Source of the DNA: Strigamia acuminata
Lineage: Eukaryota; Arthropoda; Chilopoda; Geophilomorpha; Linotaeniidae
Assembly: GCA_949358305.1 (NCBI GenBank)
Contig: OX442322.1
Coordinates: 2,232,001-2,296,000 of the forward strand
DNA length: 64,000 nt
Reading direction: 5' to 3'
The position numbers and the translations under genes were made by a program. Position 1 is the first letter of the stretch, and every line of letters starts with the position of its first letter. This document shows positions 10,231 through 21,555 of this stretch, one piece after another. The notes beneath the pieces were generated by a model, which worked only from the letters and a program-made list of their open reading frames with translations, had not been told where the DNA came from and made no database searches.

Positions 10231-11085
10231 AAGAAGGAGTTACACCCACGCATTACGTCGTGTCGGACGATATTCGTCTACGTTGTGTTTTTCTTTAGCC
10301 TGTCCAGGCGACCAAAAACTAATCTTTTCTGAGACAGCGTTTGTGTTTGTTTTCATCTAAAAAGAACTAATTGTTAAAAAACTTTATTTCTTTTGATATT
10401 AACAACAATGATGGACAACTATAAGAGTCAACATTTTAACCGAACTAATTTTGTGATAAAACTTTTTTCGTGTTATTTCTACCAATCCAACAGATACGTA
10501 ATTTGAAGTTTTTTGGTTTTGTCAATTTTTATAAGTTGAACAAAATAATTTAACCCGTGATATTTTATTTTTCCATTTTTTAACCAAAATGTTAACTAAA
10601 AATCCGTAAAGCCTTTATTTTTTGAATTTGAAACAATTTCAATTAATATATGTCATTTTCAAGATATTTTTGTGTGTGATGTTTTGTTTACGTTTCTGGA
10701 AAATTAACAATTTTTTGAAATGATAAATAAAACAATTTCTTTGAGCATTTAACAATGATTGAAAAAATTATTCAGTACACTCAAGATGATGTCATGCGGC
10801 GATAATAATATATTTTGTATAAAATATATTATTAATTCGGCACGGAGTAACCGGTTTTTATAAACTTTTAATGAGCTAGTCCAAGTTATTAATTAGTTTA
10901 GTAAAACGATAAATGTAATATGAGTTGAATAAACCCTCACTCGATGTTATATTTTGCCGACGATCCGTATTTCTCACAAAATACGTAAAGTTGCTGATCC
11001 ACGATGAACAGTGTCGTATATCGAGACGATTATAGGCGGAATCACGTGTAATTATTTTTGATAATTCTAGTGATTAAGGGGGACG
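10231..11085 (+). other. Gyp1 3' non-coding region and polypurine tract
   Basis: AT-rich sequence with no supported gene. It ends in a purine run (attaaggggga, about 11073-11083) directly before the 3' LTR, the expected place for the plus-strand primer of reverse transcription. Confidence 0.5.
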
Positions 11086-13213
11086 TATGACGATCATGCA
11101 GTCGCTCATCGATATAGCGACAAATTACGCCAATAGATGGCGCTGACGACCAAAAGCGGCAAATTCGAATAGAATTTGTCACTTGACGTAAAACCACATA
11201 AAATACAACTTTTATGTGATTTTAAGGCAGAGAATCAACGTTATCTTATGTTTATGGCAATAAATATAGATATTAGGTTGTTTTGTGGTAACTCTGCAAA
11301 GTTACCCCAAAACTAGGCCTAAGAGATTAAATCTCCCCCTCGCACCTGCTCCAAGCATGGACCCCCGCGGATCAAGTTGAAAGACTTAATCCAAAAGTGT
11401 TCCTCGCTATCCAGTTCCTGTCCCGACCTAGCAGAGAGCTATGGTCTGTCCTTTTGACCACTTGGACTGAAAATGTGTCCTGAGTATCCCATCACCTGGA
11501 CCAGTGATTGGGGGGATTTGCAGGACTATTGCTCTCATTGGAGCAATGGCCAAGCTATTGTTTTCCCCGAGTATATACTTCCTCGCAACAGGAAGTAGCT
11601 CGCTCTTGACCAGATATTTTGACTATATGTTTTCTTGAGCCCTTTCTACTACTTCGGTGTAGGCACGTGCGCCGAGCCCAATTTTTTGGCGGCGGCTGGA
11701 TTCGGCTGGGCGCCACCAGATGGCGGCGGCTCGAATCCGGCTCGTTCGCAGGGACCGGCGGCTGGCGGCTCTACCGATACAGTACGGTATCGGCGGCGGC
11801 TGGCGTCTAGCCGCCCAGCCGCCGAGCCGAGTCGGCTAAGCCGACTCGGCGCACAATCCCGCACATGGAAAAACGACCAAAAAAAATTTTAAAAACAATA
11901 AAAATTTAAATGAAATGAAATAAAAAAATCTAAATTGAAAATTTATTTATTACACAAAAAAAAATTTCAGCCGTTCGACGCCGAAAAATCAGCGGCGGCG
12001 GCGGCTTGCAAATTGTCGCCAGACGGCGGCGGCGGCTGGGGTCCAGCCGACCAGCCGCACATGCCTACTTCGGTGTTATGTTGATTGCGCAAACACAAGC
12101 TTGCCTGTTGATTGCGCAGCCAATGCCCCTTATACTGCGGGCCTATGAGAACATACATACGGCGTACACTTGACGTGGAGATGGGTGATATGATGCCTCC
12201 ATGTCCGGGTGCCCGATAACGGCTGTGTGGCCGTGAGGAGATCAGGTCGCGGCGATGAGTAGTAAGAATCCCGTCGGGCCGGATATAATTCAACAAGTGT
12301 TCCACAAGGCCTGCCAGTTACAGTAAACCACGGCTGCCGAACAGCGTGTCGAAAATGTAACATTAGGGTTGAAATAACTAAACTCGGAAAAGTTTAGTTA
12401 GATTAAATCCCCAGCTAGTTTATGTCACAACTCAACATTGTGCATAAACACGGATACTTCTTCCAGAACTGTACAAAACTGAAGACTAGCTACATTAGCA
12501 TTTACTTGCCAGTAAATGTGTAGCTAAATTGCCAACTTTATGTAAGCAGAATTATTACGAGTATTTACTGAAAAGTAATACTCTAATAAATACATCCATT
12601 ACCCGGAACCAGAAGTTATGATTGTAAACTCGCAACAGTTTACTCTCGTATGAAGAACCAATTTGACGTATCACACCAATTATAAATGTCTTAAAACATT
12701 TATAAGAGGTCAATTGGTAAATGGCTCTCACAAGCCATTTAAACCAATAGCCGCCCCAAGTTTGTGGCGATGCAGATACCGTCAACCGGACGTCCTCGGA
12801 TACTAACCTTTTTCATTACAGATTTGAACCAGACCCCGATGTACAACTAGGACCAAATAATCAACCGATTTAGACGACATCTTACTGACCCGATGAAGCC
12901 GACTTGATATTATCATAGCGCCGTTTAGGCGACTGTATGTATAGTTAATCGACCCATTTATACGGCCAATTGTCGGCATAGTTAATGTATAACTGTAGTT
13001 TATGCAAATTGATTAATATAATCACTTTACGGTGATTATATTTATATATCAATAAACACGTTATGTCTTGATAACCGCATGTGTCATTATTTTACCCAGT
13101 TCACACTTTAGGTTTTGTCAATCCTATCTCTCAACTACTGAATAGATAGACTAGCTTGTTATGCCAAAATACACATTTTGAGCGGATAGCGTCATCGAAA
13201 GGTCATCGTCACA
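11086..13213 (+). repeat. Gyp1 3' LTR (long, carries an insertion)
   Basis: It starts after the polypurine tract with TATGACGAT and ends with ATCGTCACA. The ends are imperfect inverted repeats, the usual TG having become TA. About 50 bases in is tagatggcgctg, and near 13050 there is aataaacacgttatgtc. Both marks recur at matching places in the solo LTR at 34905-36645. Without the insertion the length is about 1.71 kb, against 1.74 kb for that solo LTR. The second LTR copy is outside the window. Confidence 0.68.
11649..12076. mobile_element. GC-rich foldback insertion inside the Gyp1 LTR
   Basis: A 404-bp block (11661-12064) is flanked by a perfect 12-bp direct repeat, ctacttcggtgt, at 11649-11660 and 12065-12076. 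Its ends form a short inverted repeat (gcacgtgcg and cgcacatgc, one mismatch). Inside are GGCGGC-rich stretches, a 12+12 palindrome (gccgagtcggct near 11829), a second palindrome near 11778, and an A-rich centre at 11870-11970. No coding capacity. A 12-bp duplication fits target-primed retroposition better than most DNA transposons, so the class is open. Confidence 0.55.
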
Positions 13214-15018
13214 AGTTAGACCAACGGGACAAAAGGATTTTGAATATACGATCGTCGGATACGATTAGCCGAAATTGCGTTCGATACCGGATGTGAAACG
13301 ATACTGTGCGGACCACAATCTTCGTGTTCCTGAGCATCTTTTCGAGGACAAGAGAAAGAAGAAGCCATCCGAATCGAATGCAACAGCAGACTATTCAGAC
13401 GTAGATATAGACGAATTAACTCTTGACTTTGAAGCTAATCACCTCGAAGTTCATATTCCAACACGCTTCGAGCAGATTGCAAGTCTACCAGAAAAGGGAG
13501 AATGGAATCAAGCGATGTGTGAAGAGATTGACACGATGCATGAACGCGACGTATGGGAATTGGTTCCACCGCCACCCGACACTAAAGTGATAGGATGTAG
13601 GTGGATCTACACAGTCAAAGTGAATGAGAAAGAAGAGATAGACCGCTATAAAGCGAGACTTGTTGCACAAGGATTTTCGCAAGTCTATGGCGACTCTTAT
13701 GAAGAGACATTCTCACCTGTAGTCGATTTCTCCATCGTTCGCTTCATGTTCACACTGCTAGTATGCATGTTGAAATGGTCCTATATCCAGGCGGATGTCA
13801 AATGCGCGTATCTTTACGCAAAACTGCATAAAACCATCTATATGCGTCAACCGAAGGGATTCATTTGCAAAGGAAAAGAAAACTACGTTTGTAAACTCCT
13901 TCGAGCAATATATGGTTTACATCAATCAGGCAGAGAATGGGGCATTGAACTGGAGGACACTTTATTAAAACTAGGACTCGAACATGTGAACTGGTGCAAC
14001 TGTGTTTACAAGTTCGGAAGCGTTGCGTACTTCATAGTGTACGTGGACGATATTGTTGTTTTTGGCAAACGATACGAAGATGCCATGAATGTACTGGACA
14101 TAAATAAAAACGCAATTCGATCTTGTGATTTTGGGAAAAACCAAGAAGTTGCTGGGAGTGGAATTCCATCCGCATAATCAACAGATGATACTGCATCAAA
14201 GATCTTACGTCAATAAGGTCTTGCTAAGATTTAAGAACCACTTGGAGTCTGTAAAGATTAGATCACAGCCGACTGTTCTAACTAAGAAACAATGTCCAAC
14301 CACAATTGACGAATTCAGAGATATGGAAGGAATCCCATACACGAATTTGCTGGGATGTTTGGCGTTCATCGCGTCGAGAACCAGACCGGACATGACATAT
14401 GCTGTTAACATCCTGAGCCAGTTTCAATTCAATCCAGGATGGGATCACTGGACCGTTCTACTAGACTTACTCAGTTATTTGAGAACAACGAAAGACATGG
14501 GGTTGATGTTGTTTCCGAATAATCGAGTTGAAGTTGTTGGCTACAGCGATTCTGACTATGCTAACAACAGGGACGATAGGATATCCATTGGAGGAACTTT
14601 AGTAACTCTAGGCGGCGCACCAATTTATTGGAGAACTTTTAAACAACAGAATGTAACGCTGTCCACCATGGAAGCCGAGTATGTGGTCCTTACGGAAACA
14701 GTAAAGGACTACATTTGGATCGTCCGAGTCCTACACGAGATCGTTCCTAATCTTGCGGATAATTTCTACCATCGTGTTTTATGCGATAATATTTCGACGG
14801 TGGATTTCACTAAGTCTAACATCGAAAATCGCAAAATTAAACACATTGATATTCGATATCATTTCATCCGCGAGCTAGTCAAGAAAAACAACTTACAGAT
14901 TTCACACGTAGGAACAAAGTGTAATTTCGCCGACATATTTACCAAATCTGTCGACAAGTTTGACCTATTGCATTTTTGTAAACTTTTCCTTGTTGACATT
15001 TGTACGCTAAGCGCTTGA
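13214..15018 (+). pseudogene. CopA pol fragment (copia RT and RNase H)
   Basis: The right-hand remnant of a Ty1/copia polyprotein. It begins in mid-codon in the linker before RT (RPTGQK), because Gyp1 has inserted there. It continues through RT (YVDDIVVFG, near 14040) and RNase H (YSDSDYANNRDD, near 14540) to the stop before 15019. Defects: an in-frame TAG at about 13267 and a +1 frameshift in an A-run near 14101-14112. The Trp codon of EREVWELVP is intact as a DVWELVP variant. The remaining gag, protease and integrase should lie left of the window. Confidence 0.88.
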
Positions 15019-15036
15019 TTATACGAGGGGGCCGAT

Positions 15037-15368
15037 TGTTGGGTTATAATATTTACTAATGCAATGTATATATTATTGTATCGTATTATCAAGCAATAAT
15101 GTTTATTATTGTTCATTCTGTACATATATCCTGTGTATTTACTATTAGCATTACGAGTCTTTGTTTTGTTTACATTTCGGATATATCACTTCTATATTGC
15201 GCCTATAGGTGGCATTGTATACCTTGGGGTCACGTGATCAGACAGAATAAACTCACTCTATGTTCAGTTATGCACCTGAGAACACCTGTCTCTTTTTGTT
15301 TCACAATTGGGTTTTTCACACCACTGCACAACAAGGCATTTGCTGATGATTTCAACGAGAAATCAACA
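15037..15368 (+). repeat. CopA 3' LTR
   Basis: A 332-bp LTR beginning TGTTGGG directly after the purine tract gagggggccgat and ending ATCAACA. It contains aggtggcat, the E-box palindrome gtcacgtgat (15229-15238) and then aataaa, a set shared by the other copia LTRs here. It abuts GypM gag at 15369; the expected 5-bp target duplication is tttgg. Confidence 0.85.
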
Positions 15369-15896
15369 TTTGGCCGCTGTGTGTAATGCCGTTATGTATT
15401 CGTCCATCGTTTCACCGTCCTTTTGCTGGCGGCTGTAGAACATGGCTCGCTCATAAATCACGTTTGTTGTCGTAACAAATTTTACCTCAAAAGCTGCCTT
15501 CACTTTTGCATAATCATGATTGTCCGGATCCGCCAATTTGAATGAAGCATAAATGTCATTTGCTGTATCTCCCATGTGGTTAAGGAGTGAAGCCACTTGC
15601 TTTTTGCCTGGCTGTGTGTCCAAATCCACCATGGAGCGAAATAACTCAAATCAGGCAATCCATCTGGGCCAATCTGCTGCATTTTTGAAGTCAAATTCAT
15701 CCGGTGGTTTGCAAATGCTGTGCTCTACTTTTGCCATCTTGTGAGGAATTTCTGCACTAATCACTGGATCAAATTTTAGGCTTTTAGACAATTTTTCACT
15801 CAATTCTTTAATATTTCTTTCTAATTCCAACTTTTCTTCATCTATTTCCTCTTGGTCTGCCAGTGCTGACTCAATTTTGAGCGAAATAATGAGCAA
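15369..15896 (-). pseudogene. GypM gag fragment
   Basis: Minus-strand gypsy Gag N-terminal and capsid portion. A Glu/Lys-rich helix (15700-15890) is followed by PPDEFDFKNAADWPRWIA, an in-frame TGA where an Arg is expected (about 15649), and capsid sequence through METMDEYITALHTAA-like residues. It is cut at 15369 by CopA. No zinc knuckle is in the window. Its LTR lies just upstream on the same strand. Confidence 0.75.
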
Positions 15897-16098
15897 ATAA
15901 TGTCAATTTTGATCAATCACGGGTAAACTGCTTGCTGCCCCTTGTAGTTGGCTTCCCACGATGCACTCCACACTTGTTTTTCTGCTATTTTTGATGCCTG
16001 GGTGCTTGTTTGCCACTTCAGTTGGGGTTTGCACAGTCCTCCCCATTAATATTAATCGTACTGACCAGTTTTCTTTAGGTGTTTCACCGCTGCCACCA
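15897..16098 (-). other. GypM leader with primer binding site
   Basis: Between LTR and gag. The two or so dozen bases next to the LTR read, on the minus strand, TGGTGGCAGCGGTGAAAC, directly after the LTR end ATACA. This is the expected place and TGG start for a tRNA primer site. The tRNA was not identified. Confidence 0.5.
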
Positions 16099-16248
16099 TG
16101 TATTGTTTGTTGCTTAAATCAGGAGGCTGATGAAATCATGTGAGACATCCATTGTGGTAAAAACAACAACTATTGCCACCTTTTAATGACATTATTAACT
16201 ACTAATACAAGAACGCCATCTGGCGTGATAAATACACAACATATCACA
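16099..16248 (-). repeat. GypM 5' LTR (150 bp)
   Basis: Reads on the minus strand TGTGATATG to AACAATACA. It is almost the exact reverse complement of 18830-18979, with a few differences seen by eye. Gag lies downstream in the same orientation, so it is a 5' LTR. The right flank is cagta in GypP pol. Confidence 0.8.
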
Positions 16249-18755
16249 CAGTATTTGTTATAACTGATTATCTTTCAAGATCTGCAATAGCTAGACCTGC
16301 AGCTGTATGTACTTCACTAGGAAAAGCAAAGTATTTTTCAAAGCTCGACGCCAATCATGGCTTTTGGCAGCGTCAGTTGGATGCCGAATCACGGCTGTTG
16401 ACAACATTCATCACTCCATTTGGCCGGTACATGTTCAAAAGGCTTCCTTTCGGCATAAATGCAGCACCTGAATTCTTTCAGAAGAGGTTGAGCGAGATTT
16501 TCGAAAGATTGGAAGGCAAGCAAGTCAACGTTGATGACATATTGGTTTATGGCGACACCATCGAGGCACATGATAGGCGGTTACATGCAGTACGCCAACG
16601 CTTGCTAGCAGCTGGAATAACGTTGAACGTAGCAAAATGCGAGTTTGGGAAAACCAAGATAAAATTCCTGGGACACATCATTGATCAAGCCGGAGTTCAC
16701 GTTGATGACGATCGGATAGTTGCCATTAGGAAAATGGGCAAACCAGAAAATGTGTCGGAATTACGAAGTCTACTAGGTTCAGTCAATTACTTAGGTAGAT
16801 TCATCCAGAATTTAGCAACAAAAGCACACCCGTTGAATGAACTATTGGGCGGCAAGAACGAATTCCGATGGGGGACGTAACAAGAAGCGGCGTTTGACGC
16901 CATTAAAGAGAAATTATCAAAGGCCCCAACATTAGCGTGGTTCGATCCTACGAGAGAGACAGTGATCACAGCAGATGCATCTTTGTATCGAGTCGGCGCG
17001 GTGCTTCAGCAAAAGCAAAATAACAGCAAATTTAGGCCGATTGCCTACGCGAGTAAAACCCTAACGAAATGTCAGAAGAACTGGGCACAGATAGAGAAAG
17101 AGGGATATGCTCTCGTATGGGCATGTGAGAGGTTCAAGAACTTCATCATTGGAATTCCCGCCTGTCTGGAAACTGACCACAAGCCGTTAGTACCTATCTT
17201 GATGACTAAGGAGCTCGACGAGATCACTCCGAAATTGCAAAGGATGCGACTTAGACTTCAGCGATACTGCTACACGGTCAAGCACATTCCAGGCAAGTAG
17301 TTAGGCGCGGCTGATGTTTTGTCAAGGCGTCCATTGCCGGACACTGAAGAAGATGGCGAGATTGAGCAACGACTCGAGGGTTGCGTGACTGCATATGTGC
17401 AGCTGATCACCAAGCATCTTCAAGCAACTGACCAACGCTTGGGTGAAATCGTAGAGGTCCAGAACAGGGATCCGATTTGCATCAAGCTTCGGCAGTTCAG
17501 TCAACATGGATGGCCAGCCAAAGATCAATTACCACAAGGATTAGGGGACTTTTGGCAATATCGAGATGAGATAGCCGTAGAAGAAGGCCTACTCATGAAA
17601 GGGTCAAGAATTGTGATCCCAGCCGAATTACGAGAATTCATATTGGACAAGATCCACACGGGACACTTCGGAATCACGAAATGTCGACCCAGGGCAAGGT
17701 CTGCGGTTTGGTGGCCAGGGATTTCGAGGGATGTCGAAAAACGCATTTTCACGTGTACAGAATGTATAAAGGAATCCTCAAATCCTCACGAACCACTCAT
17801 GCCGGCAGAATTCCCAAGACGGCCATGGCAAAAAATTGGCATAAATCTTTTCTACTTGGATCGTCAGTGGTATTTGCTAGTTGAAGATTACTACTCGCGG
17901 TATCTAGAAGTCAAGACGCTGACATCGCTCAAGGAAAGCGAAGTGATTCAATTTCTAAAATCCATATTTTTGCGACACGGTACGCCAGAAGAAGTGGTCA
18001 GCGATAATGGAACGCAATTTGAGACTCTATTGTAATCAGAGTTTTCCATATTCGCGGTGGACTGGAAATTCATTCGCACTACATCGAGTCCAAAATATCC
18101 TCAGAGTAACGAGTTCGCAGAGGCCGAGGTCAAAGTCATCAAGCGGATTTTCAAGAAATCTAGCAATGCTTTTAAAGCACTTCAGAGTTATCGTGCGACT
18201 CCACTAGCAAACGGATTCTCACCCGCGGAGCTGCTGATGGGGCGGAAAATTAGGACCGAAGTTCCAATCGCCGCAACCTAATTGATGCCTAAGACTCCAG
18301 ATGCAAAACTTCTTCGGGGGAAGGAGAAGAGAATAGCAGATCAAAAGAGGAATTTCGATAAGCGACATCGAGCAAACGATCTTCCAGATCTACAACCAGG
18401 CGAGAGGGTTTGGATCATCGATTTGAGGCGATCGGGCGTCATAGAGAAGAAGGCGGGACGACCACGCTCATATGTCGTTAACACCGATAAGCGAACGGTG
18501 CAACGCAATCGATTCCACCTCATCCCACTGAAGGACGAGTCGGACAAGCCGGACGACATCGATCTAGGGGACAGCCAAGCAGATAAGTCCAGTGAGGTCG
18601 AGGAACCACCAATGAAACAACAGGCACCAGCGGCGGCCGAGATTCCAGTTCCGATTCGACAATCACCAGAGACGATGCGAACATCTCCAAGACCGATGAT
18701 TACAAGGAGCGGAAGAGTGGTCAACAAGCCAAGTCGGCTGATCAAAGAGTGCTAA
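16249..18755 (+). pseudogene. GypP pol fragment (gypsy RT-RNase H-IN)
   Basis: One reading frame encodes a Ty3/gypsy Pol from the middle of RT. It has AKYFSKLDANHGFWQ, an RT active site reading VDDILVYG (near 16528), RNase H (TADASLYRVGAVLQQ, near 16965), the integrase zinc finger (HTGHFG and CTECIK, near 17655-17770) and the core (DNGTQF, near 18003). The C-terminus is Pro/Arg-rich. Four in-frame stops break it: TAA at 16878, TAG at 17298, TAA at 18033 and TAA at 18279. The left part was displaced by the GypM insertion. Dead copy. Confidence 0.88.
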
Positions 18756-18829
18756 AGAACTCTTTTCATTTGATTCATTTAATTCGTTTAGTTTGTTCCA
18801 ATTATAACTTTGTAACTGGGAGGGAGATG

Positions 18830-18979
18830 TGTGATATGTTGTGTATTTATCACGCCAGATGGCGTTCTTGTATTAGTAGTTATTAATGTCATTAAAAGGT
18901 GGCGATAGTTGTTGTTTTTACCACAATGAATGTCTCACATGATTTCATCAGCCTCCTGATTTAAGCAACAAACAATACA
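18830..18979 (+). repeat. GypP 3' LTR (150 bp)
   Basis: Starts TGTGATATG right after the purine-rich tract actgggagggaga (18815-18827) and ends AACAATACA. Same family as 16099-16248 but in the opposite orientation. GypW integrase sequence continues directly from 18980, so GypP inserted into GypW. Confidence 0.82.
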
Positions 18980-20463
18980 AATACGAATTTATTTCCAAGT
19001 TGTGTTAATGGAAATGGTCCAAGTGTGTCTATTTGAGACTGTTGACCATGGCTGCATTAATCCTTTTGCTGGTGTAGTCATTGTTTTCGCTTTTTCGCAG
19101 TGTTGGCAGGACATAACGTAATTTCTAACGTCCTTATAAATTCTTGTCCAAAAGAATCGTGTTCTTATTCGTTTCCATGTTTTTGCCAAACCTAAATGAG
19201 CACCTAGTAATCCGTCATGCATTTCATGCAATACATCCTTCTGGAGTTGTTTCGGAACTTCTCGCAATAAATCTTCCTAAACAACGTTTTATTTTGAAGT
19301 ACGAACTGCGTTAGTGATCGTCTTCTTTTTCTTGGAAGTTGCTCTAAGTTTTCCATTACTTCTATTAAGTCCAGAATTTTGGGATCCTTCGTCTGCTCGG
19401 CAGGGAAGTCCAAATTTTCTAAGAAAAGTGTAGGTAATTTTTCTATTTCTTCTTCACTCAATTCTTCCTGGATCTTGCCTAAAGCGTCAGCATCTGTGTG
19501 CTTTTTGCCGCTTTTATGAAATATTTCATAGTCGTAATCAACTAATTGCAGCGCCCACCTGGCTAAGCGTCCATTTGGATTTCGGACTCCTTTCAGCCAT
19601 TGGAGGGCCGAATGGTCGATGATAATTTGGAATTTTTGTCCATACAACTACGGTTTAAACTTCTCAATTGCAAAAATGATTGCTAAACATTCTCTTTCAG
19701 TTGTGGTGTAGTTTTGTTCTGCTGTGCTTATCAAACGACTCTCATAGGCGATAACGCGCTTTTGGTTGTTGACTTTTTGTTTCATGATCACTCCTAAGCC
19801 ATAGAAGCTTGCGTCAGTTGAAATCATGAAAAGCTGAGTAAAGTTTGGATGCGTTAACACCGGCACTGTTATTAATGCTGTTCAGAGAGTGTGGAATGCT
19901 TTATCGTGGGGTGGTCTCCAGTCGAACTTTTCATCCTTTTTAATTAAATTCACTAGAGGTTTGGAAATGTCCGCAAAACCAGCGATGAACTTCCGGTAAT
20001 ACGAGGATAATCCAAGAAAACCACGTAGTTGTTTAACGTTCACAGGAATTGGAAACATAACTACTGAATCCAGATTCCTGGATCCGGTGAAATACCTTCA
20101 GCATCAACCACATGTCCGAGGTATCGAATGGTGTGTGTCGCAAACGTACATTTGCTCAGCTTGAGTTTGAGGTTCGCCATTCTAAGCTTTTGGAAAACTG
20201 CCTCCAAATCGACGAGATGCTGCTCGAAAGTCTTTGAAAAGACTATCAGATCGTCGATGTACGCAATACATACTTTTTCTAAGAAATTTTTGAACGGTGG
20301 CTGGGCTGTTACAAAGGCCTTGTCCTAAGACGTTGAACTCATAATACCCTGAAATCGTCGTAAATGCGGTCTTTTCTTAGTCCGCTTCATCGATTTCTAC
20401 CTGGAAATATCCTTGGATTAGATCCATCATTGTGAAATACTTTGCACCGCTAGTTGATCTAGG
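18980..20463 (-). pseudogene. GypW pol fragment (old gypsy RT-RNase H-IN)
   Basis: Minus-strand gypsy Pol with several frameshifts and stops. It runs from RT (GAKYFTMMDLIQGYFQVEID and a YIDDLIVFS-like active site, 20220-20430) through RNase H (STDASFYGLGVIMKQ, near 19820), the RNase H tail, and the integrase zinc finger (HDGLLGAHLG and CQHCEKAK, near 19100-19220). It stops in the integrase core (IDTLGPFPL) where the GypP LTR begins. The 5' end is cut at about 20463. The damage suggests it is among the oldest pieces here. Confidence 0.82.
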
Positions 20464-21225
20464 GCAGGGGTCAACAAGTAATTTTAAGTGGGATCCGGAT
20501 ATTATTGAAAATTTTTATCGAGGTCCAGAAAAAAACACTTAAAAACCTTACTAAAAACCTAAGAAAATACTTAAAAACCAAATAAATTCCCCAATAAACA
20601 CACACAACCCAAAAAATACCAATAAAACCTAAAAAACATAAAAAAAACACAAAAAACAAAAAGAAAAACACCAAAAAACCAAAGAAACCGAGGGAAAAAC
20701 TTTGCTAAAACGTTACCACGTTCCAAGTTTCGACCTTCCGCGGTAACAGCCCCCTCTTTTAGCTTTTTGGACCCCAAAAACAAAATATTCCAATAATTAA
20801 CTAAACCCAAATCCCCATTATTCATGCTTATATATGAGTTCCTTCCCCGCTATTCATGCTTACTTATACAAATACATACTCTAAAAATCCATAAAATAAT
20901 CAATTACAATTCCAAATCATGAAATTTCAAAATGATAAGTCAATTTCAAAATACACTTTTAAAGATAACACTTTTTGATATTTTCTTACACTTATATTAA
21001 TTTTTTAGTTCATTTTTTCTATTTTCCATACAAAACTAAATGGTCACAAAAATGATGCACTACATTCAATGCAAATGAAAAAAAAAATATAATAACAAAA
21101 TGAAATATGAAAAATACGTCTCTGCTTGCTCCAGTACACCTGCTGCTCACTTCATTGACAAAATAATAAAAATAAATAATACAAAAAGAGAAAAAAAAAA
21201 TCAATACACAACACTTAATGTCCGA
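20464..21225. other. A-rich low-complexity spacer
   Basis: No gene is supported. The plus strand of 20530-20700 is an A/C-rich degenerate stretch of aaaaacc-like units, and 20860-21200 is AT-rich with A-runs. Open frames on the minus strand are Phe-rich translations of this composition. Confidence 0.45.
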
Positions 21226-21555
21226 TTAAGGATGATTTTCTTCCTTCGCAAACGGGATTAGCCTCTCGTGCAGAATCTCGTAAACAATGCGCTGACGTAC
21301 GTCGATAGGGTGGCCGTGATGCATGTTATCCCTGTCCTCGATATATCGACGAGCGAAATAGAGAATAGTGGGCCCACAGCTGTCCCCATCCAGCTGTTGC
21401 ATGCGGGGTGGATCCCACTTCTCATATCCTCTTGGAAAAACCATTCCAGTTCCGATAATACAGTTATGGATACGTTCCCACGCAGGGCAACTGAAAGTCA
21501 GTACCCCGCTTGGATCGTACAATGATACCTGAGTTGGAAATTTGGTCCAGTCAAC

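Larger units (their letters stand above)
1..13213 (+). mobile_element. Gyp1: large Ty3/gypsy LTR retrotransposon, right-hand part
   Basis: A plus-strand element containing a leader, gag, pol, an extra third ORF, a long non-coding 3' region, a polypurine tract and a 3' LTR. The 5' LTR is left of the window, because the terminal sequence of the 3' LTR (atcgtcaca) does not occur in the first 540 bases. At its right edge the LTR stops at 13213 and copia coding sequence starts in mid-codon, so Gyp1 sits inside CopA. The expected 4-bp target duplication is agtt, which can be tested only with sequence to the left. The size, over 13 kb, is large for a gypsy element because of ORF3 and LTRs of about 1.7 kb. 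Confidence 0.85.

Noticed and set aside
11619-12363. Several Gly/Ala/Arg-rich frames on both strands.
   Set aside because: They are translations of the GGCGGC-rich insertion and the LTR, with no domain or conserved start.
16249-18281. Four in-frame stops in GypP are all TAA/TAG, suggesting reassigned codons.
   Set aside because: Intact elements in the same window end genes with TAA and TAG, and GypP sits deep in an old nest; ordinary decay explains it.
16099-18979. The 150-bp inverted repeats could be the terminal repeats of a DNA transposon carrying pol.
   Set aside because: One repeat has a primer site and gag downstream on its own strand, the other follows a purine tract and pol. They behave as LTRs of two opposed elements.
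20464-21204. Phe-rich minus-strand frames that look like membrane proteins.
   Set aside because: Low-complexity A-rich DNA gives Phe-rich products; no start context, no conserved motif.
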